From positions 1-36,044 of the forward strand of contig NZ_PZGG01000021.1 of assembly GCF_003043455.1 (NCBI RefSeq): a stretch of DNA of 36,044 nucleotides. The letters are read 5' to 3'. Positions 18,625 through 26,944 of this stretch are shown here, one piece after another. A program made the translations under genes and the position numbers. Positions within the stretch are counted from its first letter, which is position 1; every line of letters starts with the position of its first letter. A model generated the notes under the pieces. The model was not told the origin of the DNA and made no database searches. It saw only the letters and a program-made list of their open reading frames with translations. This DNA is from Staphylococcus simulans. GTDB lineage: Bacteria > Bacillota > Bacilli > Staphylococcales > Staphylococcaceae.

Positions 18625-18644
18625 AAATAGCATTATCCTTGAAA

Positions 18645-18777
18645 GTGAACGTGTATTGACTATGTAATCAAAATTATTAGGCAATATGAAGTTACCCCTG
18701 AAGGTCAAGTAAGTATATATAGATTGGGCGTAAACAGTCTAATCTAAACTATTTTAACAGTGAAAGTTAGAGTTTTT
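18645..18777 (+). pseudogene. decayed duplicate of the guaA 3' end and its terminator
   Basis: This stretch aligns, with small gaps, to guaA 18490-18624. The strongest block is 18719-18741 versus 18553-18575 (19/23, with GTAA-CAGTCTA shared across the stop codon). Upstream of it, a frame reads I-D-Y-V-I-K-I-I-..-Y-E-V-T where GuaA has [12 protein letters not shown]. Downstream, the hairpin at 18746-18777 ends GTTAGAG-TTTTTT, like the guaA terminator's GTTAGAGGGTTTTTT. It has lost its own stop position and reading frame. It is best explained as the displaced end left by site-specific integration at guaA. Confidence 0.6.
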
Positions 18778-18885
18778 TCATTGACTTATAGACAAATAAA
18801 AAGATAAAAATAGCTTAAAGCAATTTGAGTATAAAAAATGTCTGATAACCTTAAGCTCTTTTTAAGCAAATTTTTCTTCATTTAG

Positions 18886-18900
18886 GTATAATTATTATAC
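18886..18900. promoter_or_regulatory. QsrR-type operator upstream of the catE-like gene
   Basis: GTATAATTATTATAC is a perfect 15-bp palindrome that fits GTATA-N5-TATAC, the site I recall for the quinone-sensing repressor QsrR of S. aureus, whose targets include catE-type genes. It contains a TATAAT that may be the -10 of this gene. It also matches the PerR consensus at 13 of 15 positions, so PerR is the rival reading. Confidence 0.7.
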
Positions 18901-18922
18901 TTAAATAGAGAGAGGTAACAAT

Positions 18923-19705
18923 ATGAACTTTCACCAATCAACAATCAAACATGTTAATCGAATCGAAATAAATGTCGCAGATATAAAACGCCAAACCGAT
19001 TTTTATCATCACATACTGGGTTTTAAAGTTGTGTCATCCACGCCGACACGAACAGTTTTAGCAGTGGGTACGGATGGTCATGAAGTTGTTTTAAACCAAC
19101 TAGATAATGGACGCTTTGCGAATAAGACAGAAGCAGGATTATTCCATATCGCGTTTCTATTAAGTGATGTTAAGCAACTTGGAGCGCTGATTAAACATCT
19201 TTCAGATGAAAAGATACCGATTGCCGGGGGAGATCATCTCGTCAGCGAAGCGATTTATTTTAATGACTTAGAAGGAAATGGTATAGAAGTTTATATCGAT
19301 CGCCCATCTGAGTTATGGCAATGGCAAAATGAACTAGTAGTAATGGATACGTTGCAATTAGATGTCACGCGCATTTTAGCTGAAACAAAAGATACAAAAT
19401 GGGAAGGTATGCCTGCAGATGCGAAAATAGGACATCTTCATTTAAAAACGCATGATTTAAGTGCTTCAAGTGAATTCTATCTACAATTAGGATTTCAAGT
19501 TGCGTCTGCATTGCCACAAGCGTTATTCTTATCTGATCAAAAATACCATCACCATATAGCCATTAACACTTGGCAGTCGAATCAACCATTAAAAGATGCT
19601 GAAAACACCTACGGATTGACTGCATTTAACATTGTAGACACTAATAAAGGTATGGAAAAATATAAAACACCTGAAGGATTAAACTTAAGTGTCCAAACAC
19701 AATAG
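18923..19705 (+). CDS. catE: VOC-family (glyoxalase / catechol-2,3-dioxygenase-like) protein
   Basis: 260 residues with two vicinal-oxygen-chelate domains (about 9-130 and 165-258). The first begins HVNRIEINVADIKRQTDFYHHILGF and ends in NGIEVYIDR, with metal-type His/Glu positions; the second begins IGHLHLKTHDLSASSEFY. This two-domain plan is that of CatE/MhqA-type extradiol dioxygenases that detoxify catechols and quinones, and the QsrR-type operator supports the assignment. The gene symbol is by analogy; a two-domain glyoxalase of other specificity is possible. It is monocistronic, ATG start behind GAGAGAGG. Confidence 0.75.
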   Translation: MNFHQSTIKHVNRIEINVADIKRQTDFYHHILGFKVVSSTPTRTVLAVGTDGHEVVLNQLDNGRFANKTEAGLFHIAFLLSDVKQLGALIKHLSDEKIPIAGGDHLVSEAIYFNDLEGNGIEVYIDRPSELWQWQNELVVMDTLQLDVTRILAETKDTKWEGMPADAKIGHLHLKTHDLSASSEFYLQLGFQVASALPQALFLSDQKYHHHIAINTWQSNQPLKDAENTYGLTAFNIVDTNKGMEKYKTPEGLNLSVQTQ

Positions 19706-19721
19706 AATGGAGCAATTGAGT

Positions 19722-19766
19722 AAAATTAGAAGCCTCTTAAATTTGGAGGGAGCTCCTAATTTTTTG
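19722..19766 (+). terminator. terminator of the catE-like gene
   Basis: AAAATTAGAAGC pairs with GCTCCTAATTTT, with an inner CTC/GAG pairing, and is followed by a T-run. Confidence 0.75.
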
Positions 19767-19853
19767 AAAATAAATTTATGATTAGAATCTTGACAATCAT
19801 CGAAAATTAAAGTAACACTATGAAAAATAACGAACTTTTATGCCTTTTATTAT

Positions 19854-19920
19854 AATCGTGCTATAGATTCAGTGTTCATTTTTATGAATGCATGAGCTAT
19901 GGTGCGATTTATTTTTTATC
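19854..19920 (+). other. long imperfect hairpin with U-rich tail in a 445-bp spacer
   Basis: Outer arms AATCGTGCTATA (19854-19865) and TATGGTGCGATT (19898-19909) pair over 12 positions using several G.U pairs, an inner stem TTCAT-TTTT-ATGAA (about 19876-19889) caps it, and TATTTTTTAT follows. A TATAAT lies at 19851-19856. It may be an sRNA end, a leader element or a relic. The remaining spacer (19921-20210) is AT-rich; it holds a GAGGTA/TACCTC dyad (20104-20136) and a TATAAT at 20162-20167 that could serve the PTS gene. Confidence 0.4.
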
Positions 19921-20210
19921 TCAGAATAGACAATCAACTGTTAAAGGCAGTAAAGTATTGAGAAAAGCGTAAAATCATCTAACAATATAAAATCTTTTGA
20001 ATAGATTAAGATATATCATGTTATGGTTATGAATTACTATTATAAATATGCTTATATTATGTACGTTCGTAATTTTAAATCGTAGTTAATAACTAGGATT
20101 AGAGAGGTATTTTGAAATTTTGTAAATAAGTACCTCATAAAAATTATTAGAAAATTCATACTATAATGAAAATAACATTTGCTTTCATACGATAAAAGGG
20201 ATAAGCTTGA

Positions 20211-21302
20211 ATGAACACATGTAAAAAGGGGCTGTGCAAAATAGATATATTAATCGGTACAGGTTTATTGTTACTTATTTTAGTATTTTTCACTGTGTTC
20301 ACGTATTATGCGCCAGATGGGCGCGCAGTCATGGGGGCTTTAGCAACAGCAGCAATTGCAACATTCTTAGTTGAGGCGCTGCAAGGGTTTGTATTGGGAG
20401 ATATTTTCGATATTAAGTTTTTAAAGGAAACGGGTAGTCTAGCTGGGACATTGAGTGGGGTCATTGTCGCATTCCTAGTCGCATTATCGAGAAAGATTAA
20501 TCCACAAAACTCAGCGTTGCTTGCGGTCGCATTTGCGGAAATCGGGCTGATTCCTGCATTATTTGCGGCATATCTGATGTCGTTTGTGATTCGTTTTATT
20601 GAAAAGAAAATCACAAACGGTATGGACTTTATTATTGTTGTGTTATTCTGTATTCCAATTGGACGATTGTTAGGGGTTTGGTTCACGCCATTAGTCGATG
20701 GTTCATTATTGAAGATCGGCGGTATTATTGATGTGGCGATGAATACAAGTCCATTGCTGATGGGTCTGATTCTTGGCGGTATTGTGACAGTTGTCGGAAC
20801 ATCACCACTAAGTTCTATGGCATTAACAGCAATGTTAGGCTTAACAGGTGTACCAATGGCAGTTGCGGCGTTAACAGCGTTTGCTTCTAGCTTTATGAAT
20901 ACAACGTTACTACATCGTTTGAAAATCGGTAACTTGAAATCAGTTATTTCTATTGCGATTGAGCCACTGTCAAAAGCAGACTTAGTGTCTTCTAACCCAG
21001 TGCCAATCTATGTGACGAACTTTATCGGTGGAGGACTGGCTGGTATGGTCATTGCTTACTCGGGATTAGTTAATGATGCACCAGGTACAGCAGCACCGAC
21101 ACCAGGTATTCTCGTTATGTTCGGTTTCAACCCAGCACTTGATGTATTGAAATACGCAGCCATCGCAGCTGCAATTTGTTTCATTGTCGGTTGGGTGATG
21201 TCATATGTATTTAGAAACTATCCAATCCGTAACAGTGAAGTGACGGGTTACAAATCAAAAATCATAGAAAATAAAGCTGAACCAACAATGAACGAAGCAT
21301 AA
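20211..21302 (+). CDS. orphan PTS-type EIIC membrane protein
   Basis: 363 residues with about nine to ten hydrophobic helices, resembling the PTS_EIIC_2-type family. Repeated Gly/Ala-rich helices, a TSPLSSMALTAMLGLTG segment and a FIGGGLAGM loop are typical. No IIA or IIB gene is next to it, so sugar transport through the PTS would need partners elsewhere, or the protein acts outside the PTS. The start ATG is behind a modest AAAAGGG. It ends at a strong terminator. Confidence 0.75.
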   Translation: MNTCKKGLCKIDILIGTGLLLLILVFFTVFTYYAPDGRAVMGALATAAIATFLVEALQGFVLGDIFDIKFLKETGSLAGTLSGVIVAFLVALSRKINPQNSALLAVAFAEIGLIPALFAAYLMSFVIRFIEKKITNGMDFIIVVLFCIPIGRLLGVWFTPLVDGSLLKIGGIIDVAMNTSPLLMGLILGGIVTVVGTSPLSSMALTAMLGLTGVPMAVAALTAFASSFMNTTLLHRLKIGNLKSVISIAIEPLSKADLVSSNPVPIYVTNFIGGGLAGMVIAYSGLVNDAPGTAAPTPGILVMFGFNPALDVLKYAAIAAAICFIVGWVMSYVFRNYPIRNSEVTGYKSKIIENKAEPTMNEA

Positions 21303-21311
21303 ACACAAAGA

Positions 21312-21354
21312 AACAACACACTAAAGGTGTATACCTGATGTGTGTTGTTTTTTA
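21312..21354. terminator. terminator between the EIIC and chrA genes
   Basis: AAACAACACAC (21312-21322) pairs perfectly with GTGTGTTGTTT (21341-21351), followed by Ts; the genes converge here. Confidence 0.85.
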
Positions 21355-21385
21355 GTGCTGAAAATTGAAATTATTTATTAAGACT

Positions 21386-22543
21386 TTAATAGAACAACAC
21401 GCCTATTCCAATTCCAATGAGTACGATTGCCCATGAAGGCAATTTGAAATAAGCTAATAAAACAAATAATATCGTTGCGAACGTAAAGTCTAAAGGTTGT
21501 TTAACTGTAGAAGTCCAAATAGGTTGGTAGAAAGCTGCGATTAAAATACCGACTACACCTGCGCTGATACCTTTCAAAAAGCCTCTGGCATAAAGATTAG
21601 ACTTAAAACTATCCCAAAATGGTAAGACGCCAAACAACAATAAGAAAGCAGGTAAAAAGATTGCGAATGTCGCAAGTAACCCTCCTAGAACGCCTCCAAT
21701 ATTTGTGCCGATATAAGACGCAAAAGTAAATAATGGACCAGGCACAGCTTGTGCTGCCGCATAACCTGTAATGAAATGATCAGAAGAAATCAATCCTTGC
21801 GGCACAAACTCCTTTTCTAATAATGGCAAGACGACATGGCCGCCACCAAAAACAAGTGAACCGGAACGATAGAAACTGTCGAACATTTTAATCCATATAT
21901 TTTGAGTGGTTGCGCTTAAGATAGGCAATACAACCAGTAAAGAAACAAATAATGATAGAGAAATAATCCCTAATCTTTTAGGCAAGTAGAACGCTTTAGA
22001 ATCAGCGTCTGGCGCTGATGTAGGTTTAAGGAACAAGACACCATATAAGCCAGTTATAGCCAACGCAATCACTTGAATATAAATACTATTAATCAATAAT
22101 GAGAGTGCTAATACAAACATAGCCAATGCGATGGTTGTTTTTGTATTGGTTAATTTTTTGCCCATACCAATAATTGCTTGTGCCACAATGGCCACAGCAA
22201 CGAGTTTCAACCCTTGCATCCAAGTGAAGTGTGTATCACCATTCACAAATAAGACTGAAAATAACATTAAGACAATCACTGAAGGCATCGTAAATCCTAG
22301 AAATGCAAGAATACCACCGAATACACCACCTCTGATAGTCCCTATACCGATACCAACTTGACTGCTGGCAGGGCCTGGAAGAAATTGACATAATGCGACT
22401 AAGTCTGAATATTCTCTTTCATCCAACCATTTCCTTTTTTTCACATATTCATCATAAAAATAACCTAAATGTGCTGTGGGTCCACCAAAAGACATCAAAC
22501 CAAGTTTTAAAGCTACAATAAAAATGGTGAAATAATGAGACAT
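21386..22543 (-). CDS. chrA: chromate ion transporter (long-chain CHR family)
   Basis: A 385-residue integral membrane protein of two homologous CHR halves (about 1-180 and 200-385). The first half has LGLMSFGGPTAHLGYF and QFLPGPASSQVGIGIG; the second half has LVFGGGHVVLPLLE and QAVPGPLFTFASYIG, the paired FGG and PGP motifs of ChrA. It effluxes chromate by family analogy. I start at ATG 22543: AAGGAG stands 6-7 nt upstream there, whereas starting ten codons earlier would read through that site. It is monocistronic. Confidence 0.88.
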   Translation of the reverse strand: MSHYFTIFIVALKLGLMSFGGPTAHLGYFYDEYVKKRKWLDEREYSDLVALCQFLPGPASSQVGIGIGTIRGGVFGGILAFLGFTMPSVIVLMLFSVLFVNGDTHFTWMQGLKLVAVAIVAQAIIGMGKKLTNTKTTIALAMFVLALSLLINSIYIQVIALAITGLYGVLFLKPTSAPDADSKAFYLPKRLGIISLSLFVSLLVVLPILSATTQNIWIKMFDSFYRSGSLVFGGGHVVLPLLEKEFVPQGLISSDHFITGYAAAQAVPGPLFTFASYIGTNIGGVLGGLLATFAIFLPAFLLLFGVLPFWDSFKSNLYARGFLKGISAGVVGILIAAFYQPIWTSTVKQPLDFTFATILFVLLAYFKLPSWAIVLIGIGIGVLFY

Positions 22544-22693
22544 AGGCAGCTCCTTATATGAATTCGCATCCACTTATGGATTTTGCGTTAGTCTTCATTA
22601 TATTTCGAAATAGGTAAGGGTGATGTATAGATTTTGTAAAGTTTGTGAATGACATGTATTTTCTTTTCTAAACAAGTCTGTCGCATCTCTATA

Positions 22694-23098
22694 TCAAAAG
22701 GACACTAAGAAAGGTTGTTCATCTTCCGCTAAACATAAACGAATGCGTTCTGTGAAATTCCCCCAAGTGACCTTCTGCATGACCTCTTCGTAGGTAAAGA
22801 ATCCGACTTCCAAACTTTCATCGCTAGTCGTAAGTGTGCCATCACTATAGATTCCTTTAAATAAATGGTTGATGATACTGCGTTCAGTGTTTTGAAAGAC
22901 ACCACAGTATGTCGTGAGTGTGATGTTGACGCCAGCTTCTTCTTTCACTTCACGCATGACACCCTCTCGAATGGTTTCGCCATTTTCAATTTGTCCGCCA
23001 GGAATTTCCCAGCCACGTAAAGGACTTTTGATTAAAAGTATTTTATTTTCATCATTTGTGACAACGCATGAAGCGGAAACAATATGTTTTGGGGTCAT
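22694..23098 (-). CDS. Nudix hydrolase
   Basis: 134 residues with a complete Nudix box (G35-x5-E41-x7-R49-E50-V-x-E53-E54-x-G56-V) after a WEIPGG turn. It hydrolyses a nucleoside diphosphate linked to another group; the substrate is not readable. AGGAGG lies 6 nt before the ATG. It is cytoplasmic and single, with no clear terminator. Confidence 0.88.
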   Translation of the reverse strand: MTPKHIVSASCVVTNDENKILLIKSPLRGWEIPGGQIENGETIREGVMREVKEEAGVNITLTTYCGVFQNTERSIINHLFKGIYSDGTLTTSDESLEVGFFTYEEVMQKVTWGNFTERIRLCLAEDEQPFLVSF

Positions 23099-23261
23099 CT
23101 TAATCCTCCTAGAGTTGTGTTATTGAATGATACTCGTTAAAAGTGAACAGCTAGTGTCTAAAAATATGTAAAAAATAATTTATAGTTAATAATTAGTTAA
23201 TTCAATTGTTGTGTATGTTTGTTTTATAATAAAAGTATGTAAATTAAAGGAGACAACAACA

Positions 23262-23858
23262 ATGAACTTTAAACAATTTTTACTGACAGGCCTCGCAAGT
23301 GTATTACTTGGATCAGCAGGCGCGCATGTATTTTCAAATCAAGCAGAAGCTGCCCAATTCGGTGCACACGAATTTCGTGATTACAGTGTTCAACCTAAAG
23401 AAAACTTGAAAAACCTATTGAACGCGAGTCATTATTATAAAGACATGGCGAAAGAATCAGGGGCAACGTTCTACCAAAATAAATTAAACCAAGCGATTTA
23501 TTTCGCTAAGAAACAACAAAAGTCTAATAATGATTCACAAGTTGTGACAGCAATTAATCAACTTTCAGCTATCTATAATGAGGTATTTCAATTGCATTTG
23601 CAAACTGAAAAAGGCAGTGCCGACATCTTAAGTAAAAAAGCAGAATTAAAAAGCCTAATTGCAAAGGCAAACCATTTGTTAGCTGAAAGCCATCTTTCAA
23701 TGAATCAAGAAGAAGCACAGCTAAAACAAACTGTTTTGCAAGCACAAGCTATATTAAACCAAACAACACCAGACTTTGAATTAGTGAATGCGATGAACGC
23801 AGTTCAACAAGGTATTCAAAATGTAGAAGCATATAAAGCTTTTACAGCACATCATTAA
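23262..23858 (+). CDS. secreted helical protein, function unknown
   Basis: A 198-residue protein with a signal peptide: MNFKQF, a hydrophobic run (LLTGLASVLLGSAGAHVF) and a predicted cut after the AEA of NQAEAA. The mature part is all-helical, rich in Gln/Lys/Ala, with heptad-like runs (NLLNASHYYKDM, ELKSLIAKANHLL), like GA/FIVAR-type helical bundles, though I cannot assign it to one. There is no LPXTG, so it is likely released or loosely wall-bound. The start ATG is chosen because AAAGGAG lies 9 nt upstream; an ATG 17 codons earlier has no ribosome site and would spoil the signal peptide. It ends at a terminator. Confidence 0.75.
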   Translation: MNFKQFLLTGLASVLLGSAGAHVFSNQAEAAQFGAHEFRDYSVQPKENLKNLLNASHYYKDMAKESGATFYQNKLNQAIYFAKKQQKSNNDSQVVTAINQLSAIYNEVFQLHLQTEKGSADILSKKAELKSLIAKANHLLAESHLSMNQEEAQLKQTVLQAQAILNQTTPDFELVNAMNAVQQGIQNVEAYKAFTAHH

Positions 23859-23879
23859 TATAAAGATATAAGTGATAGG

Positions 23880-23914
23880 ACACAGTAATCTCTCAAAGGT
23901 TACTGTGTTTTTTT
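23880..23914 (+). terminator. terminator of the secreted-protein gene
   Basis: ACACAGTAA (23880-23888) pairs with TTACTGTGT (23900-23908), followed by a T-run. Confidence 0.85.
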
Positions 23915-23994
23915 ATATTTAGTTTTTTAGTTGAGGTATATATGGGTAAACATAACTACACAAATGAGAGACAACATCCAAGGGGGGGAATGTT

Positions 23995-25890
23995 ATGTCT
24001 AAAGCATTATCGATTATTGTTCCTGTATATAATAAATCTCAATTTTTACAACAATGTGTGTCATCTATTGATGAATTAAAGCTGAATCATAATGAGATAG
24101 AAGCTATCTTTGTTGATGATGTTTCAACAGATGATTCATTGGAACAATTAAAACAGTTTGAACAAACACGTGATTATATGCGTGTTATAGAATTAGAGGA
24201 AAACAGCGGTAGTCCAGCCAAGCCGAGAAATGTGGGGATGGAAGCGGCTGAAGGCACTTATATAACTTTTTTAGATGCAGATGACTGGTTAGATACAGAA
24301 GGTTTTCCAAAGTTGCTTGACCAAGCCTTGTCTACAGAGAGTGATATAGTGTTTGGTCAGAGTTTAAAACATATGGATCACTCTGTGAGCCAAATTGCAC
24401 GCTTTAGTGCATACACAAAACAAGAAGTACTTGTACCGTACGAAATCGATAAGATATTTCGTGCTGTCGGTCCACCAGGAAAAATCATTAAACACTCAGT
24501 GATTCAAAATCATCATCTTTATTTTGAATCGATGAAATACGGAGAAGATAAGTTATTCTTTACTGAAGTGATTGCACATGCGAAAACAGCAGCTATGAAT
24601 GATGTCGTAGTCTATCATGTGAATCGATATGGTGCGAATCAATCATTGGTCAATGAAACAGATATTTTTGAAAAAACAGCCTTTAATTTAGAAGTATTAA
24701 AGCAGTTGTTAGATTTAGACATCCCGGAGACTGCACGCAAACATGCGATCAGTCGAATTGTAGAAATGGACTACTTATCACGTTTATTTATGAATCGTCG
24801 CTTCTTAAAAAGCACAGAGAAAAACAAATTCTATGAAGCGTTTGATCAGTTAGTTTCAACTTTAGATCAACATGGCTTAGATATTAAAGATTACTTGACT
24901 GAACCGAAATACGAAAAAGTATGTGAATGCTTAGTAAATAGAGATAAAGAAAAAGTAGAAGCGTTGGTTACTATATTAACTGAAGGTATACGAGCACCGC
25001 ATTATATTGCAGAAGGGCTAGTGTATTATCATTTACCAAAAGACTTACACACCGTTGCACCCTTATACGAACCATTCTATGCGGTCTATAGCGGGTCACA
25101 TCTTAAAGAGAATCAGTTCTATGAGACTATTACGTTATATAAAGAGGATTCAACAGAGGTTAATGCAGTAAATTTAGTGAAACTTTCAGATGAATCTGTT
25201 ATTCAAGCAGTAACGTTTGAACAACAAGACAATCAACTCTGGATACCTTCAGATGCATTAAACGTAGATTTCGATTTTAATTTGCAAGTAATTTATGATC
25301 ACTACAAACCATTTTTAGTGCATATGATGTTGCCAAGTATAACGGACAAGCATGAATTAAAACGCCAAGGTCAGAAAGTAGAGTTCGTATCAACACAACA
25401 AGAACAAGCTCCAGCTGAATCTAGTTACGTAGATACGACGAAATACTATGCAGAAAATCCAGGTAAAGTATGGGCGACTAAGAGGTTTAAAGTGTACAGT
25501 GATACTGAATTTGCACAAGAACAAGCCCAAACAATGGAAGTCGGTGAAGTGTTTGCTGTGTCAGAAATACAATATTCTAAAAAAGGCACACCGCGCTTAG
25601 TATTAGCGGATGGTAACGTGATTACTGCCAATAAAAAGTTTGTCGAACATTTAGACAACCATGTTTCTGAACGCTATATTGTAGAATGGCCGATTACGAT
25701 TCAAGTCATAAAAAAGTGTAAGGTTTATGAAGATCGTAATTTTAAAAATGAATCAGAATTCCAACCGAAATTAAATGACACGATAGAAATAGATAAAATT
25801 GTGTGTTCTTCTAAAGGCACACCGCGCTTAAAAACAAAGACGGGTTATTTTATCACCGCAAATCGAGATTTTGTGCAAGTTGTGGAGTAA
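23995..25890 (+). CDS. GT2 glycosyltransferase with two C-terminal GTPR/ITAN repeats
   Basis: 631 residues. The GT-A domain spans about 1-225 with VPVYNKS (9-15), VDD (40-42), a SPAKPRN loop like that of the teichoic-acid transferase TarS, DADD (94-97) and a GED catalytic motif (183-185). A helical middle (225-480) follows. The C-terminus has two 70-residue SH3-like repeats (about 484-553 and 559-631), each with a (S)KGTPRL and an ITAN motif, which are DUF5776-type repeats of cell-surface proteins. No signal peptide or membrane helix is present. A wall-teichoic-acid or glycolipid glycosylation role is plausible. The ribosome site contains a seven-G run. Confidence 0.8.
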   Translation: MSKALSIIVPVYNKSQFLQQCVSSIDELKLNHNEIEAIFVDDVSTDDSLEQLKQFEQTRDYMRVIELEENSGSPAKPRNVGMEAAEGTYITFLDADDWLDTEGFPKLLDQALSTESDIVFGQSLKHMDHSVSQIARFSAYTKQEVLVPYEIDKIFRAVGPPGKIIKHSVIQNHHLYFESMKYGEDKLFFTEVIAHAKTAAMNDVVVYHVNRYGANQSLVNETDIFEKTAFNLEVLKQLLDLDIPETARKHAISRIVEMDYLSRLFMNRRFLKSTEKNKFYEAFDQLVSTLDQHGLDIKDYLTEPKYEKVCECLVNRDKEKVEALVTILTEGIRAPHYIAEGLVYYHLPKDLHTVAPLYEPFYAVYSGSHLKENQFYETITLYKEDSTEVNAVNLVKLSDESVIQAVTFEQQDNQLWIPSDALNVDFDFNLQVIYDHYKPFLVHMMLPSITDKHELKRQGQKVEFVSTQQEQAPAESSYVDTTKYYAENPGKVWATKRFKVYSDTEFAQEQAQTMEVGEVFAVSEIQYSKKGTPRLVLADGNVITANKKFVEHLDNHVSERYIVEWPITIQVIKKCKVYEDRNFKNESEFQPKLNDTIEIDKIVCSSKGTPRLKTKTGYFITANRDFVQVVE

Positions 25891-25922
25891 GAAGAAGGGA
25901 TGAAAATCTCTTCTTCTTTTTT
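25889..25922 (+). terminator. terminator of the glycosyltransferase gene
   Basis: AAGAAGAAG (25889-25897) pairs with CTTCTTCTT, followed by a T-run. Confidence 0.75.
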
Positions 25923-26046
25923 ACTTAAATAGCGTGGTAATGCGTTAAAGTATCAATAAATATTTTAAAGAAATCGGTTATGAATAGTATAAAATAACGT
26001 ATATTGCTAGAAGACTATTAAGTTTGTGAATTTATTATAAATATTG

Positions 26047-26075
26047 TTGACAGGGGATAGAGAAAACGGTAAGAT
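26047..26075 (+). promoter_or_regulatory. cysH promoter
   Basis: TTGACA (26047-26052), a 17-bp spacer and TAAGAT (26070-26075), a near-consensus sigma-A promoter about 95 bp before cysH. Confidence 0.8.
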
Positions 26076-26096
26076 TCAATACATAATTATTTTCTG

Positions 26097-26130
26097 ACAA
26101 TTCGAATATCATTGTATCGATTTGAATTGT
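26097..26130. promoter_or_regulatory. 34-bp dyad in the cysH leader
   Basis: ACAATTCGAAT (26097-26107) and ATTTGAATTGT (26120-26130) are inverted with one G.U/mismatch position around a 12-bp centre, 22 bp past the -10. It is either an operator or a leader hairpin. There is no SAM-I riboswitch as in the Bacillus cysH leader. Confidence 0.55.
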
Positions 26131-26170
26131 AGGGTGCTATATCTATATACTATGAGGGGAGAGTATTTTA

Positions 26171-26896
26171 TTGACTTCTAAAATTACTTATACAGACTTC
26201 ACCTCAGACCCTTTTGAATCATTGGATGTTTCAGATGACACAAAAGGTGCGTATCATGTTGTGAAATGGGCATATGATACTTACGGAGATGAAATTGTAT
26301 ATGCTTGCAGTTTCGGAGTAGAGGGCATTGTTCTGATTAACTTAATTTCGCAAGTGAAACCAGACGCACGTATCGTCTTTTTAGACACAGGTTTCCATTT
26401 CGATGAAACGTACGATTTAATCGACCGTGTTAAAGCAAAATATCCTAAATTGAACATTGTTATGAAGAAGCCTGATTTGACACTTGATCAACAAGCTCAA
26501 GAATATGGCGGTAATCTTTGGCGTAGAGATCCCAACCAATGTTGTTATATCCGTAAAGTTAAACCACTTGAAGAAGTATTAACTGGCCAAACAGCTTGGG
26601 TGTCAGGATTGAGACGCGAACAATCTCCAACAAGACGCAACACAAATTTTGTGAATCAAGATGATCGTTTTGAATCTATTAAAATTTGTCCACTCATCCA
26701 TTGGACTTGGGATGATGTATGGGATTATATTAAATCGAATGATTTACCTTATAATACGTTGCATGATCAAAATTATCCAAGCATCGGATGCGCACCATGT
26801 ACTTCACCTGTTTTTGAAGGCGGCGACTCTAGAGAAGGCAGATGGCAGAACAATATGAAAACTGAATGTGGTTTGCACATCGGACGTAAATCTTAA
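26171..26896 (+). CDS. cysH: APS/PAPS reductase
   Basis: 241 residues; reduces activated sulfate to sulfite with thioredoxin. It has an ATP-PPase-type fold with ACSFGVEG at 45-52, LDTGFHF at 71-77, the four cysteines of an iron-sulfur cluster (Cys124-Cys125 and Cys207-x2-Cys210) and the catalytic Cys233 in ECGLH. The Fe-S cysteines are characteristic of APS-using or dual-specificity Bacillus-type CysH; E. coli PAPS reductase lacks them. It begins with TTG, chosen because GAGGGGAGAG lies 8 nt upstream and no ATG is in frame nearby. It is the first gene of the sulfate cluster. Confidence 0.93.
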   Translation: MTSKITYTDFTSDPFESLDVSDDTKGAYHVVKWAYDTYGDEIVYACSFGVEGIVLINLISQVKPDARIVFLDTGFHFDETYDLIDRVKAKYPKLNIVMKKPDLTLDQQAQEYGGNLWRRDPNQCCYIRKVKPLEEVLTGQTAWVSGLRREQSPTRRNTNFVNQDDRFESIKICPLIHWTWDDVWDYIKSNDLPYNTLHDQNYPSIGCAPCTSPVFEGGDSREGRWQNNMKTECGLHIGRKS

Positions 26897-26944
26897 TTTA
26901 AAAGTTACAATTAATTTTTTTGTATATAATTCCTAGTGGATACG

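Noticed and set aside
18649-18747. Independent small gene after guaA
   Set aside because: The 32-codon frame has no start codon or ribosome site and aligns with the guaA C-terminus; a duplicated remnant explains it better.
26076-26170. SAM-I (S-box) riboswitch in front of cysH, as in Bacillus
   Set aside because: The leader is under 100 nt and lacks the conserved S-box core; only a simple dyad is present.
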